The notes beneath the pieces are model-generated. The model had not been told where the DNA came from. It did no database searches and was given only the letters and a program-made list of their open reading frames with translations. 64,000 nucleotides of DNA from Paracoccus seriniphilus (lineage in GTDB: Bacteria > Pseudomonadota > Alphaproteobacteria > Rhodobacterales > Rhodobacteraceae). Both the position numbers and the translations under genes were made by a program. This document shows, one piece after another, positions 52,677 to 60,655 of this stretch (the stretch's first letter is position 1; the number at the start of each line of letters is the position of its first letter). The stretch is taken from NCBI RefSeq assembly GCF_028553745.1, contig NZ_CP067129.1, positions 416,501 to 480,500 on the forward strand, written 5' to 3'.

Positions 52677-53627
52677 TCAGGGGCGCGGGGCGGCGGCGCG
52701 CCGCAGTCGGTCGTTGATGGCCGCGCCGAGTCCGGTTTCGGGAATGGGGGCGACCGCGATGGGCCGGCCTTGCCGGTCGGCCTGACGCAGCACGTCAAAG
52801 AGATTTGCCGCCGCTTCGTTCAGATCGCCCGTGGCCGACAGGGTGAATGTGCCCGGCGCGCCGAATGCAAGATAGGTTTCACCGGGTTCCGCGCTGGCCG
52901 CGTTCAGCCGCACGGGGGCCTGGGGAGCATAATGGCTGAGCAACTGGCCCGGCGAGCTGGGTTTGTCGGGATTGGCGGCGGGCTGAGCCAGCCTCTGGCC
53001 AAGAGAGGCTTCAAGGGCTTCCAGCGGCACGCCACCATGGCGCAGCAGTGTCGGGCGTCCATCGATCCATGACACGATGGTCGATTCAACGCCTATCGGG
53101 CAAGTACCGGCATCGAGAACGGCCCCGATACGCCCATCGAGGCCGCCGTCCGGGTCCAGAACATGAGCCGCGCTGGTGGGGCTGACACGTCCGGAGGCAT
53201 TTGCCGAGGGCGCGGCGAGCGGGCCATTGAATCGGCGCAGGACCTCACGGGCCGTGGTATTGGATGGCATGCGCAGGCCGATCGTCTGCAAACCTGCCGT
53301 GACCAGCGGTGAAATGCCCGCCGATGCGCGCAGGGGCAGGACAAGGGTCAGGGCTCCGGGCCAGAAATCCGTTGCCAGCCTTTCGGCCTGTGCGTTGAAT
53401 TCGGCCAGTTCCCTGGCGGCGTCCAGATCGTGGATATGGGCGATCAGCGGGTTGAATGTCGGCCGGTCCTTGGCGGCGAAAATCCCTGCCACCGCCTGAC
53501 CATTGCGCGCATCGGCGGCGAGGCCATAGACCGTCTCGGTCGGGATGGCCACGGTTTTTCCCGCGGACAGCAACGCGATTGCGCGGTCCAGCCCGTCATT
53601 GTCGGCGGTCAGTCTTTCGGTTTTCAT
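52677..53627 (-). CDS. L-threonylcarbamoyladenylate synthase (Sua5/YrdC)
   Basis: The enzyme makes threonylcarbamoyl-AMP for the t6A37 modification of tRNAs that read ANN codons. The 316-residue length fits the long Sua5 form: an N-terminal YrdC domain (AIPTETVYGLAADARN, KDRPTFNPLIAHI, GLRMPSNTTAREVLRR, PLAAPSANASGRVSPT, GVESTIVSW and LLRHGGVP) followed by a small Sua5 domain (SPGQLLSHYAPQAPVRLN). I chose the ATG at 53627. It is divergent from the acyl-CoA dehydrogenase gene and convergent with glutamate dehydrogenase. Confidence 0.93.
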   Translation of the reverse strand: MKTERLTADNDGLDRAIALLSAGKTVAIPTETVYGLAADARNGQAVAGIFAAKDRPTFNPLIAHIHDLDAARELAEFNAQAERLATDFWPGALTLVLPLRASAGISPLVTAGLQTIGLRMPSNTTAREVLRRFNGPLAAPSANASGRVSPTSAAHVLDPDGGLDGRIGAVLDAGTCPIGVESTIVSWIDGRPTLLRHGGVPLEALEASLGQRLAQPAANPDKPSSPGQLLSHYAPQAPVRLNAASAEPGETYLAFGAPGTFTLSATGDLNEAAANLFDVLRQADRQGRPIAVAPIPETGLGAAINDRLRRAAAPRP

Positions 53628-53739
53628 TCGTGACGCTGTGTTCCGGTTGAGGCTTGTTCCCATCATCCTAAGATGCGAACTGAACTGTGTGATAATCGCG
53701 CCAGCGGGCAATGCCAAGGCGCCGAGGGAGGGGAATCCG

Positions 53740-55437
53740 ATGACCTATGCGGCACCGGTTGAACAGATCGAATTCATTTTGAGCCGCGTGATCGCCTATT
53801 CCGAGGTTCAGGAGACCGATCGCTTTGCCGAGGCGACGCAGGACACGACCCGGGCGATCCTGGCCGAGGCGGGCAAGCTGGCGGGGCAGGTGCTGGCCCC
53901 GCTGAACCGCAGTGGCGACCAGGTGCCGGCACGGCTGGAGAACGGCAGGGTTCGCGCCTCTCCGGGCTATGCGGAAGGTTTTGCGGCCATTGCCGAAGGG
54001 GGCTGGATCGGTTTGGCGGCAGATCCGGAGTATGGCGGCATGGGCCTGCCGATGACCCTGAACATGGCCGTGGCCGAGATGATGTCCGGCGCATGTCTGG
54101 CGCTGCAACTGAACCCGCTGCTGACCCAGGGGCAGATCGAGGCACTGGAGCATCACGCCAGCGAAGAATTGAAGGCGCTGTATCTGCCCAAGCTGAACAG
54201 CGGGGAATGGTCGGGAACGATGAATCTGACCGAGCCGGGCGCGGGCAGCGATGTCGGTGCCCTGACCACCCGTGCCGAGCGGCATGAGGACGGCACCTAT
54301 CGCATTACCGGACAGAAGATCTTCATCACCTGGGGTGATAGCGATGTGACCTCGAACGTCTGCCACGCGGTGCTGGCGCGGCTGCCCGATGGGGCCAGGG
54401 GCACGCGGGGGATCAGCCTGTTCATGGTGCCGAAGTTCCTGCCCGACGATCAGGGAAATCCGGGTGTGGCCAACTCTATCAAGGTGGTCAGCCTCGAGGA
54501 AAAGATGGGCATCCACGGCAGTCCGACCTGTGTCATGAGCTATGAGGGCGCGACCGGCTGGCTGATCGGGGAAGAGCACAAGGGCATGGCCTCGATGTTC
54601 ACCATGATGAACTGCGCGCGTCTGGGCGTGGGGGTTCAGGGTGTCGGCGTGGCCGAAGCGGCACTGCAGCAGGCAGTGGCCTATGCGGGCGAACGCAATC
54701 AGATGGGTCTGATCATCAATCACCCCGATGTCCGTCGGATGCTGGCCACCGCGCGGGCCGAGGTTTTTGCGGCGCGGTCGATCTGTCTTGCCTGCGCAAG
54801 CGCGATCGACATGCAGCGTGCGACAGGCGCTGCGGAACATGCCGCCCGGGCTGCCTTCCTGACGCCGATTGCCAAGGCCTATGGCACCGATGTCGGTTGC
54901 CGCGTGGCTGATACCGGCGTGCAGGTGCATGGCGGGATGGGCTATATCGAGGAAACCGGCGCCGCCCAATATCTGCGGGATGCGCGGATCACCCCGATCT
55001 ATGAGGGGACCAACGGCATTCAGGCAATGGATCTGGTCGGGCGCAAGCTGGCCGACGGTGGCGATGCGGCCATGCGGCTGCTGGACGAGATACTGGACAA
55101 TGCGAAGGCCGCGAATGGTGCTCATCACGATCTGTCCGAAAGAGTCTGGCAGGCAGGGGAAACGATGCGCGAAGCGACGCTGGCCATGATGGAACGCGAC
55201 CTGCCGGAACGTTTCGGCGGTGCGGTGCCCTTCCTGATGGCCTTTGCGCGGGTTCTGGGCGCGCATTATCATCTGCGCGCGGCCATGGCCGGATCGGCTG
55301 CGCATGTCGCATTGGCCCGGGTGTATATTTCACGGGTTCTGCCGCGCTATGCCTCGGATCTGGCCGAGGCGCGGGCCGGGTTGGAGGAACTGACCGCGAT
55401 CAGTGATGCCGCGCTGGCTGGAGATTTTTCGGCGTGA
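53740..55437 (+). CDS. acyl-CoA dehydrogenase (long form with C-terminal domain)
   Basis: The 565-residue flavoprotein has an N-terminal helical extension, WIGLAADPEYGGMGLP, the FAD block MNLTEPGAGSDVGALTT, ITGQKIFITWGDSD, GVGVQGVGVAEAALQQA and YEGTNGIQAMDLVGRK with the catalytic Glu, then about 110 extra C-terminal residues. This long form includes DmdC (methylmercaptopropionyl-CoA dehydrogenase) and other short- and medium-chain enzymes of Rhodobacteraceae; sequence alone does not fix the substrate. It delivers electrons to ETF, and ETF-QO lies 5 kb downstream. The ATG at 53740 has GAGGGAGGGG upstream. Its stop overlaps the next gene (GTGA). Confidence 0.93.
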   Translation: MTYAAPVEQIEFILSRVIAYSEVQETDRFAEATQDTTRAILAEAGKLAGQVLAPLNRSGDQVPARLENGRVRASPGYAEGFAAIAEGGWIGLAADPEYGGMGLPMTLNMAVAEMMSGACLALQLNPLLTQGQIEALEHHASEELKALYLPKLNSGEWSGTMNLTEPGAGSDVGALTTRAERHEDGTYRITGQKIFITWGDSDVTSNVCHAVLARLPDGARGTRGISLFMVPKFLPDDQGNPGVANSIKVVSLEEKMGIHGSPTCVMSYEGATGWLIGEEHKGMASMFTMMNCARLGVGVQGVGVAEAALQQAVAYAGERNQMGLIINHPDVRRMLATARAEVFAARSICLACASAIDMQRATGAAEHAARAAFLTPIAKAYGTDVGCRVADTGVQVHGGMGYIEETGAAQYLRDARITPIYEGTNGIQAMDLVGRKLADGGDAAMRLLDEILDNAKAANGAHHDLSERVWQAGETMREATLAMMERDLPERFGGAVPFLMAFARVLGAHYHLRAAMAGSAAHVALARVYISRVLPRYASDLAEARAGLEELTAISDAALAGDFSA

Positions 55438-56456
55438 TTTCATATCCTTTCGAGAGCATTCCCGCCGAGGGCGAGGCAATCGAGGTTGCGGATGGCGTGC
55501 TGTGGATGCGTTTGCCGCTGCCCATGGCGCTGGACCATGTGAATGTCTATGCCCTGCGGGATGACACCGGCTGGACCATTGTGGACACCGGCTTTGACAC
55601 GGCAGCCGCACGGGCGATCTGGGCCCGATTGCGTGCCGGTCCATTGCAGGGATTGCCGATCAATCGGGTGATCGGCACGCATCATCATCCCGACCATATC
55701 GGGTTGGCGGGCTGGTTCATGGAAAGTGACGGCGCCGAACTGATGATGAGCCGCACCGCATGGCTGATGGCGCGGATGTTGCAACTGGATACTCAGGATC
55801 GTCCGCCCCGCCAGTCGGTCGATTTCTGGCGACGCGCCGGTATGCCTGCGGAAATTCTGGCAAAACGCATGGCGGAACGACCCTATAATTCCGCTGATGT
55901 CGTGCATCCGCTGCCGCTTGGCTTTACCCGCATGAGCGAGGGCCAGATCGTCAGCTTTGGTCGGCGCCGTTGGCGGGTGGCCATGGGGGATGGTCATGCG
56001 CCGCGTCATCTGACCTTCTGGTCGCAGGATGACCATCTGGTCATCGGGGGCGATCAGCTTCTGCCGTCGATTTCGCCCAACCTGGGGGTCTATCCGACAG
56101 AGCCCGACGCCGACCCGGTGGGCGAATGGCTGGACAGCTGCAATCGCATGGCGGCGCTGGCCCAGCCTGATCATCTGGTCCTGCCGGGGCACAAGCTGCC
56201 CTTCACCGGGTTGCCGACGCGCCTGCAGCAGCTGATCGACAATCATCACGGCGCATTGGGTCGCATTGTCGATGCGTTGAAAAAGGAACCGCGCAGTGCG
56301 GTCGGCTGCTTTGACATTCTGTTCAAGCGCAAGATCGCGGCGATGGAATTCGGGCTGGCCCTTGTCGAGGCTGTCGCCCATATCAATCACCTGCGTCTGA
56401 ATGGCGCTATTCGTGCTGTTGACGAAAGAGACGGTGCGGTATTTTGGGGGGCGTGA
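55434..56456 (+). CDS. MBL-fold metallohydrolase
   Basis: The 340-residue protein has the metallo-beta-lactamase zinc motif THHHPDHIGLAG, with DTGFDTAAA before it, then MGDGHAPRHLTFWS and a C-terminal helical domain (LPGHKLPF, LQQLIDNHHGAL). It may hydrolyse a thioester or ester; its GTG start overlaps the acyl-CoA dehydrogenase stop, so coupling to that enzyme's pathway is likely. Another GTG-rich start is not apparent. Confidence 0.91.
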   Translation: MISYPFESIPAEGEAIEVADGVLWMRLPLPMALDHVNVYALRDDTGWTIVDTGFDTAAARAIWARLRAGPLQGLPINRVIGTHHHPDHIGLAGWFMESDGAELMMSRTAWLMARMLQLDTQDRPPRQSVDFWRRAGMPAEILAKRMAERPYNSADVVHPLPLGFTRMSEGQIVSFGRRRWRVAMGDGHAPRHLTFWSQDDHLVIGGDQLLPSISPNLGVYPTEPDADPVGEWLDSCNRMAALAQPDHLVLPGHKLPFTGLPTRLQQLIDNHHGALGRIVDALKKEPRSAVGCFDILFKRKIAAMEFGLALVEAVAHINHLRLNGAIRAVDERDGAVFWGA

Positions 56457-56508
56457 CAGTGGCTGAAGTTTCAGCTATCGCATGACAAACATCATCCGGA
56501 GGGCAGTC

Positions 56509-56661
56509 ATGGCCACGCATCATGAGATATCCGAGCACAAGCTGGGCGAAATGGACATCACCGCGCAACGCAAGACATTTGCCGGTTTTATCCGCATGAC
56601 GACCTGGGTCAGTGGGATCGCGATCGTCGTGTTGATCTTCCTGGCGCTGTCCAACGCCTGA
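56509..56661 (+). CDS. ctaH: aa3-type cytochrome c oxidase subunit IV
   Basis: This 50-residue protein is short enough to be missed by ordinary length cut-offs. It begins [20 protein letters not shown] and has one membrane helix ([21 protein letters not shown]). It closely resembles the single-helix subunit IV of the Paracoccus denitrificans aa3 oxidase, whose sequence starts with the same AxHHEIxxHKxGEMDI pattern. That subunit is dispensable for activity in P. denitrificans, and its gene (ctaH) is separate from the other subunit genes there. A strong CGGAGGGC site lies before the ATG. No other oxidase gene is in this window. Confidence 0.88.
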   Translation: MATHHEISEHKLGEMDITAQRKTFAGFIRMTTWVSGIAIVVLIFLALSNA

Positions 56662-56677
56662 TTCGCACGAAGATTTC

Positions 56678-57310
56678 ATGAAAAGACGCGTGTTTCTGGC
56701 GGCCTCGCTGCCGCTTGTGTTGGCTGCCTGCGGGGCAGACAATATCTGGGCGAGTGACGAGGCTGTCAGGCAGGCGCGTTTTGTCGCCGAGGGGCCGCCC
56801 TCGATCACCCTGTTCACGGTGATCGGCATTCCCCGCGGCGAGGGCGGACATTCCGCCCTGATGATCAATGGCAGTCAGCGGGTGATCTATGATCCGGCCG
56901 GGACGTGGAATCACCCGAGAATTCCCGAAAGGCATGATGTCCTTTACGGGATCACGGACAATTTCCGCCGCTTCTATATCGATTACCACGCCCGCAGCAC
57001 CTATTGGGTCGCCGAGGACAGCGTTCCCGTCAGTCGCGAGGTGGCCGATCTGGCCATCGCGCGGGCCGAGGCAAATGGCGCCGCGAACAAGAGCTTCTGC
57101 GCGGTCGAGACATCGACAGTGCTGCGCGGCCTGCCGGGCTTCGAGGGCGCGCCTTCGGGCTTTTCGCCGATCAAGCTGCGCAACTGGTTCCTGACCCTGC
57201 CCGGCGTGACCTCGAAACGCCATATGGATGGCGATCCGGCGAATAATCACGATGTGCTTCTGAAACAGAAGGACGGGGTGATCACCAATCGCCCCGCGCG
57301 GCCGGTCTAG
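56678..57310 (+). CDS. lipoprotein with His/Cys pair, possible permuted papain-like fold
   Basis: The 210-residue precursor has a lipoprotein signal (FLAASLPLVLAACG). I do not recognise a named family. The mature part has EGGHSALMINGSQRVIYDPAG, then a conserved-looking NKSFCAVETSTVLRGLPGF. A glycine-flanked His before a Cys is the order seen in permuted NlpC/P60-like and YiiX proteins, so a cysteine peptidase or amidase fold is possible (inference). It follows ctaH by 16 bases, so the two may be cotranscribed, and its stop shares four bases with convergent azlD. Confidence 0.65.
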   Translation: MKRRVFLAASLPLVLAACGADNIWASDEAVRQARFVAEGPPSITLFTVIGIPRGEGGHSALMINGSQRVIYDPAGTWNHPRIPERHDVLYGITDNFRRFYIDYHARSTYWVAEDSVPVSREVADLAIARAEANGAANKSFCAVETSTVLRGLPGFEGAPSGFSPIKLRNWFLTLPGVTSKRHMDGDPANNHDVLLKQKDGVITNRPARPV

Positions 57311-57630
57311 CCCAGCAGGTACAGCAGGCCGAACAGGGTGATGGCCCCGGCGGCGATCGCCAGGATCACGTTCTTGGTCAGCAGGCCGACCATCACGGTT
57401 GCCGTGGCCGCGGCCATTCGGGCCGGTTCGGGCTGGCCGTCATTCGCGGCTGGCCACAGCACCAGCGGGGCGACCAGCGCGGGAAGCACGGCCACCGGCG
57501 TATAGCGCAGCATCCGCAGAACCCAGCCCGGCAATTCCCGATCGCCCAATGCGCCCAGGAATGACCAGCGGATCAGGAAGGTACCGATCCCCAGGGCGAT
57601 GATGATGATCCAGATGTCCAGATCCGACAT
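57307..57630 (-). CDS. azlD: branched-chain amino acid exporter small subunit AzlD
   Basis: AzlD is the small partner of AzlC in a branched-chain amino-acid exporter. The 107-residue protein has four hydrophobic helices: IWIIIIALGIGTFLIRWSFLG, RMLRYTPVAVLPALVAPLVLW, ATATVMVGLLT and VILAIAAGAITLFGLLYLLG. The Y-T-P-V-A-V-L-P block is typical. An in-frame GTG at 57642 that overlaps the azlC stop is an alternative start; I chose the ATG at 57630. It is convergent with the lipoprotein gene. Confidence 0.9.
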   Translation of the reverse strand: MSDLDIWIIIIALGIGTFLIRWSFLGALGDRELPGWVLRMLRYTPVAVLPALVAPLVLWPAANDGQPEPARMAAATATVMVGLLTKNVILAIAAGAITLFGLLYLLG

Positions 57631-57638
57631 TTCCCCGT

Positions 57639-58427
57639 TCACGCCGTGCCCCGCTTCTTTTCGATCCAGTATTCGACCAGGGCTCCTGTCGCCATTCCCA
57701 GGGGCGCGGCGATCAGCAGGCCAAGCCCCGAGGGCATCCACGCCAGGGCCAGCGCACCCGCCACGGCCACGAAACAGGCTGCCAGATGGGCCGGGGTGCG
57801 CAGCATGGGGGCGATCATTGCCAGAAAGGTGATCGGCATGGCGAAATCCAGCGCGACCTCTTCGGGAATCGCCTGACCGACGGTCGCGCCGACCCAGGTC
57901 GCGATCACCCATGGCACGCAAAGCGTCGTTGCCGTGCCCGCAAAATAGGCAAGCCTCTGGCGCAGTGACAGCCCCGGATGGCGTTCGTAATGCTGGATCG
58001 ACAGGGCATAGCTCTGGTCGATCAGCACATAGGCCAGCCAAGCCTTCTGCGTTCCCGAAGCTCCGCGCAGCCATGGCACCAGCGAGGCGGAATACATCGC
58101 CATGCGCAGATTGACGGCCAGCCCGGACAGGATCACGATGATCGCCGGAGCATTGTCCGAGATCAGCTGGATCGCCGTGAACTGCGAGGCTCCGGCAAGA
58201 ACCAGCACGGTAAAGCCCATGACTTTCGCCAGGTCCATCCCTGCCTCGGTGGCAACCACGCCGAACAGGATCGAGAAGGGAATGATGACCAGCAGAAAAG
58301 GCATCGCCTGAAGCATGCCATGGCGATATGCTGCGCCAGCCGTGCGCGTCAGGGCGCGTTTGCTTGCCGGATCGTCGAGCGCCGGGGGCTGCTGCGGTTC
58401 GGGTCTGGGTTCGGGCGAGGGAGCCAT
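57639..58427 (-). CDS. azlC: branched-chain amino acid exporter large subunit AzlC
   Basis: The 262-residue membrane protein belongs to the AzlC family. After a Pro-rich cytoplasmic start it has GMLQAMPFLLVIIPFSILFGVVATEAG, VLVLAGASQFTAIQLI, ILSGLAVNLRMAMYSASLVPWL, DQSYALSIQHYE and several further helices. With AzlD it exports branched-chain or other amino acids. I chose the ATG at 58427, since the upstream open frame shows no coding signal. It is divergent from the GNAT gene. Confidence 0.92.
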   Translation of the reverse strand: MAPSPEPRPEPQQPPALDDPASKRALTRTAGAAYRHGMLQAMPFLLVIIPFSILFGVVATEAGMDLAKVMGFTVLVLAGASQFTAIQLISDNAPAIIVILSGLAVNLRMAMYSASLVPWLRGASGTQKAWLAYVLIDQSYALSIQHYERHPGLSLRQRLAYFAGTATTLCVPWVIATWVGATVGQAIPEEVALDFAMPITFLAMIAPMLRTPAHLAACFVAVAGALALAWMPSGLGLLIAAPLGMATGALVEYWIEKKRGTA

Positions 58428-58466
58428 GAAACTTTCAATGCTGTATCCTGTGCACCGCTTGCTTGC

Positions 58467-58994
58467 ATGACGGGCAATCAGTGGCAAGCCTGTCGGATCG
58501 ATATTCATCATCCGGTGCCCGATTGTGTCATGGCGGATGCCGCGGCCTTGTGGTGGCGCGGCTTCGGGATCTGGACCGGCGGACAGGCGGCGATTCCGGC
58601 AATGGATGCAGCCCACGGGATGGTGGCCATGCAGGGTGATCAGCTTGTCGGAGTAGCCGGTATCCGCGATGGTGACGGAGGCTTCCTCAAGAAAATTCCG
58701 CGTTTTGCGGCGCTGGCCTATCGCGCTGCTCCGGCGACGTCGGATATGGTCATTGACGGAATCATCGCACGCGAGATGCGGCAGGGAACCGGGCGGGCCT
58801 TGATCGGGGCTCTGGTGGAACTGGCGCGCCAGCGCGGCATGGGCGGCCTGCGCGCCGAGGTGCAAAAGAGCAATCGCGGCGCGCGGCAGTTCTATGCCAG
58901 CCTGGGTTTCGTCGAGGTCGGGCGCGGGCGCTATGGCTGGCCCTGGACGGGGCAGGTGCTGCTCCTGCGCCACGATCTGAACCGGCGGGGTTAG
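58467..58994 (+). CDS. GNAT family N-acetyltransferase
   Basis: The 175-residue protein has the GNAT acetyl-CoA site MVIDGIIAREMRQGTGRALIGALVELARQRGM (Q/R-x-x-G-x-G/A pattern QGTGRA) and the final FYASLGFVEVGRGRYGW. The substrate is unknown. A short open frame precedes it, but the ATG at 58467 is the first sensible start. Its stop overlaps by four bases the stop of the convergent membrane gene. Confidence 0.88.
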   Translation: MTGNQWQACRIDIHHPVPDCVMADAAALWWRGFGIWTGGQAAIPAMDAAHGMVAMQGDQLVGVAGIRDGDGGFLKKIPRFAALAYRAAPATSDMVIDGIIAREMRQGTGRALIGALVELARQRGMGGLRAEVQKSNRGARQFYASLGFVEVGRGRYGWPWTGQVLLLRHDLNRRG

Positions 58995-59932
58995 CCGAAG
59001 ATGCCGGTGACCCGTCCCAGCAGCATGAAGGCCCGCGCCGACCGCGTTTGTGACAGGGTGGCGATCCGATCATCGTCCAGCTGCGGAATCAGCCGTGACA
59101 GCAAGGCGTCGAAATGGCGCAGGAAATGATGCGCCGCGTCACGGAAAATCTCATCCTGTTGCAACATCGAGGCCACCACATCCTCGGTGGCCTCTTCCCT
59201 GATCGCGCCAAGGGCCGAAACGGTCTCTCCGCGCGCGCCTTGGGCAAGGTCGCGCCAGACTTCCGCCGGGGCGTGGACGGGTGACAGGTCATCCATATAG
59301 ATGTCATGGCTGGCCAGCAGGGTGATGACATCCTGTGATGCCCGCAGCACGCGCGAATTGCTCTGGTCCTTCAATGCGCTGCGCAGGGCCGAAATGGCAT
59401 CGGCGTCATCTGGACCGTCGGGAAAATTCAGCGCGCGAATCAATGTCTCGGGTGCGACAGTGACTTTTTCGTCGGCATCCGCAGCCGGGGGCGTCGGGCG
59501 CGGCTCGACCGGCCGCATCCGCGTCGTGGCCGCTGCGGGGGGCACCGGTGATGAAGTCGCGGTTGTACGCCCTTCCAGGGGGCGCGCCGCCGGCGCGGTT
59601 CTGGCGGGACCCTCCGGATGGGCGGGAGGCGGTGCCCCCCGCGTTGCCGCGAACTCACGCAGCAGTGTCAGGCTGCGGCGCATGTCCTCGGCCTCGGCGC
59701 GCAGCGTCGCAATCGAGCGTGCCAGCGCCACGGCAGTCCAGATCAGCACCAGCGGCAACAGGATTCCGACAACGGCCACAAGCCTGCCGATGCCGCCGAT
59801 TTCAGTTTGCGCGGCCGGCGTCACCAGCCAGAAGATCAGCACCAGCGCAAGCCAGGCGGCGCTGAGGCCCAGTCCGATCGCAGACATGGAGTCCCGTTGC
59901 GCCAGCGAAGTGATCCGGGCGACCAGCGACAT
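58991..59932 (-). CDS. membrane protein of unknown function downstream of greA
   Basis: I do not recognise this 313-residue protein. It has two N-terminal helices (IGLGLSAAWLALVLIFWLV and LVAVVGILLPLVLIWTAVALA), a short coiled-coil segment (LRAEAEDMRRSLTLLREFAA), a Pro/Ala-rich linker to about residue 155, and a compact helical C-terminal domain (LIRALNFPDGPDDADAISAL, HFLRHFDALLSRLIPQLDDD). It starts five bases after the greA stop on the same strand, so cotranscription with greA is likely. It ends in a four-base overlap with convergent GNAT. Confidence 0.75.
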   Translation of the reverse strand: MSLVARITSLAQRDSMSAIGLGLSAAWLALVLIFWLVTPAAQTEIGGIGRLVAVVGILLPLVLIWTAVALARSIATLRAEAEDMRRSLTLLREFAATRGAPPPAHPEGPARTAPAARPLEGRTTATSSPVPPAAATTRMRPVEPRPTPPAADADEKVTVAPETLIRALNFPDGPDDADAISALRSALKDQSNSRVLRASQDVITLLASHDIYMDDLSPVHAPAEVWRDLAQGARGETVSALGAIREEATEDVVASMLQQDEIFRDAAHHFLRHFDALLSRLIPQLDDDRIATLSQTRSARAFMLLGRVTGIFG

Positions 59933-59937
59933 CAGCG

Positions 59938-60408
59938 CTACTCGTACCGGATGGCCAGGATTTCATAGCTGCGCACGCCGCCCGGAGTCTTGACGTCGAC
60001 GCTGTCGCCTTCATCCTTGCCGATCAGCGCGCGCGCCAGCGGCGAACGCATGTTCAGCAGGCCGCGTTCGATATTGGCCTCGGCCTCTCCGACGATCTGA
60101 TAGGTGCGCTCTTCTTCCGTGTCCTCGTCCAGCAGGTCGACCGTGGCACCGAATTTGATCGAGCCGGACAGTTTCGCAGGGTCGAACACTTCGGCACGCG
60201 AGAGGATCGCTTCCAGTTCCTTGATGCGGCCTTCGATGAAACCCTGTTTCTCGCGCGCGGCGTGATATTCGGCATTCTCCGAGAGATCGCCATGTTCGCG
60301 CGCTTCGGCGATCTGCCGGATGATGGCAGGGCGGTCCTTGCCTTTCAGTTCGGTCAATTCGCGTTCCAACGCCACAAAGCCGCTGCGGGTCATCGGTATC
60401 TTTTCCAT
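59938..60408 (-). CDS. greA: transcription elongation factor GreA
   Basis: GreA rescues backtracked RNA polymerase by stimulating transcript cleavage. The 156-residue protein starts [20 protein letters not shown], has the coiled-coil with the acidic tip ([20 protein letters not shown]) and the C-terminal FKBP-like domain ([24 protein letters not shown]). I chose the ATG at 60408, the family start. The membrane gene follows after five bases, and the ETF-QO gene is divergent across 247 bases. Confidence 0.96.
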   Translation of the reverse strand: MEKIPMTRSGFVALERELTELKGKDRPAIIRQIAEAREHGDLSENAEYHAAREKQGFIEGRIKELEAILSRAEVFDPAKLSGSIKFGATVDLLDEDTEEERTYQIVGEAEANIERGLLNMRSPLARALIGKDEGDSVDVKTPGGVRSYEILAIRYE

Positions 60409-60655
60409 CGCTGCCCATTTCCTTCCGGGTTGCGGTTGCCGTCCCGACGCTAATCGAACGCCCCCACCATTTGCCATGGCAGGGGCGCGAAATTCCGTCG
60501 CATGCATCGTGAACCCAAATTCCAGAGCTTTGCAAGCCCACCAGACAGGCAGTCGGCGAAATTAGGCTGTCCAGATAACAGTGTTATGATTGCCCCATCG
60601 AAAAAGCCGCGTTAGTCCTGTGCCAGCTAGACAAGAGAGGGGAGAGTTTCCAGCC
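60409..60655. promoter_or_regulatory. greA / ETF-QO divergent control region
   Basis: This 247-base gap carries the GAGAGGGGAGAG ribosome site just before the ETF-QO ATG and must hold promoters for both genes. I find no clear palindrome or paired -35/-10 boxes. The minus-strand frame stays open through part of it, but without coding features. Confidence 0.35.
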
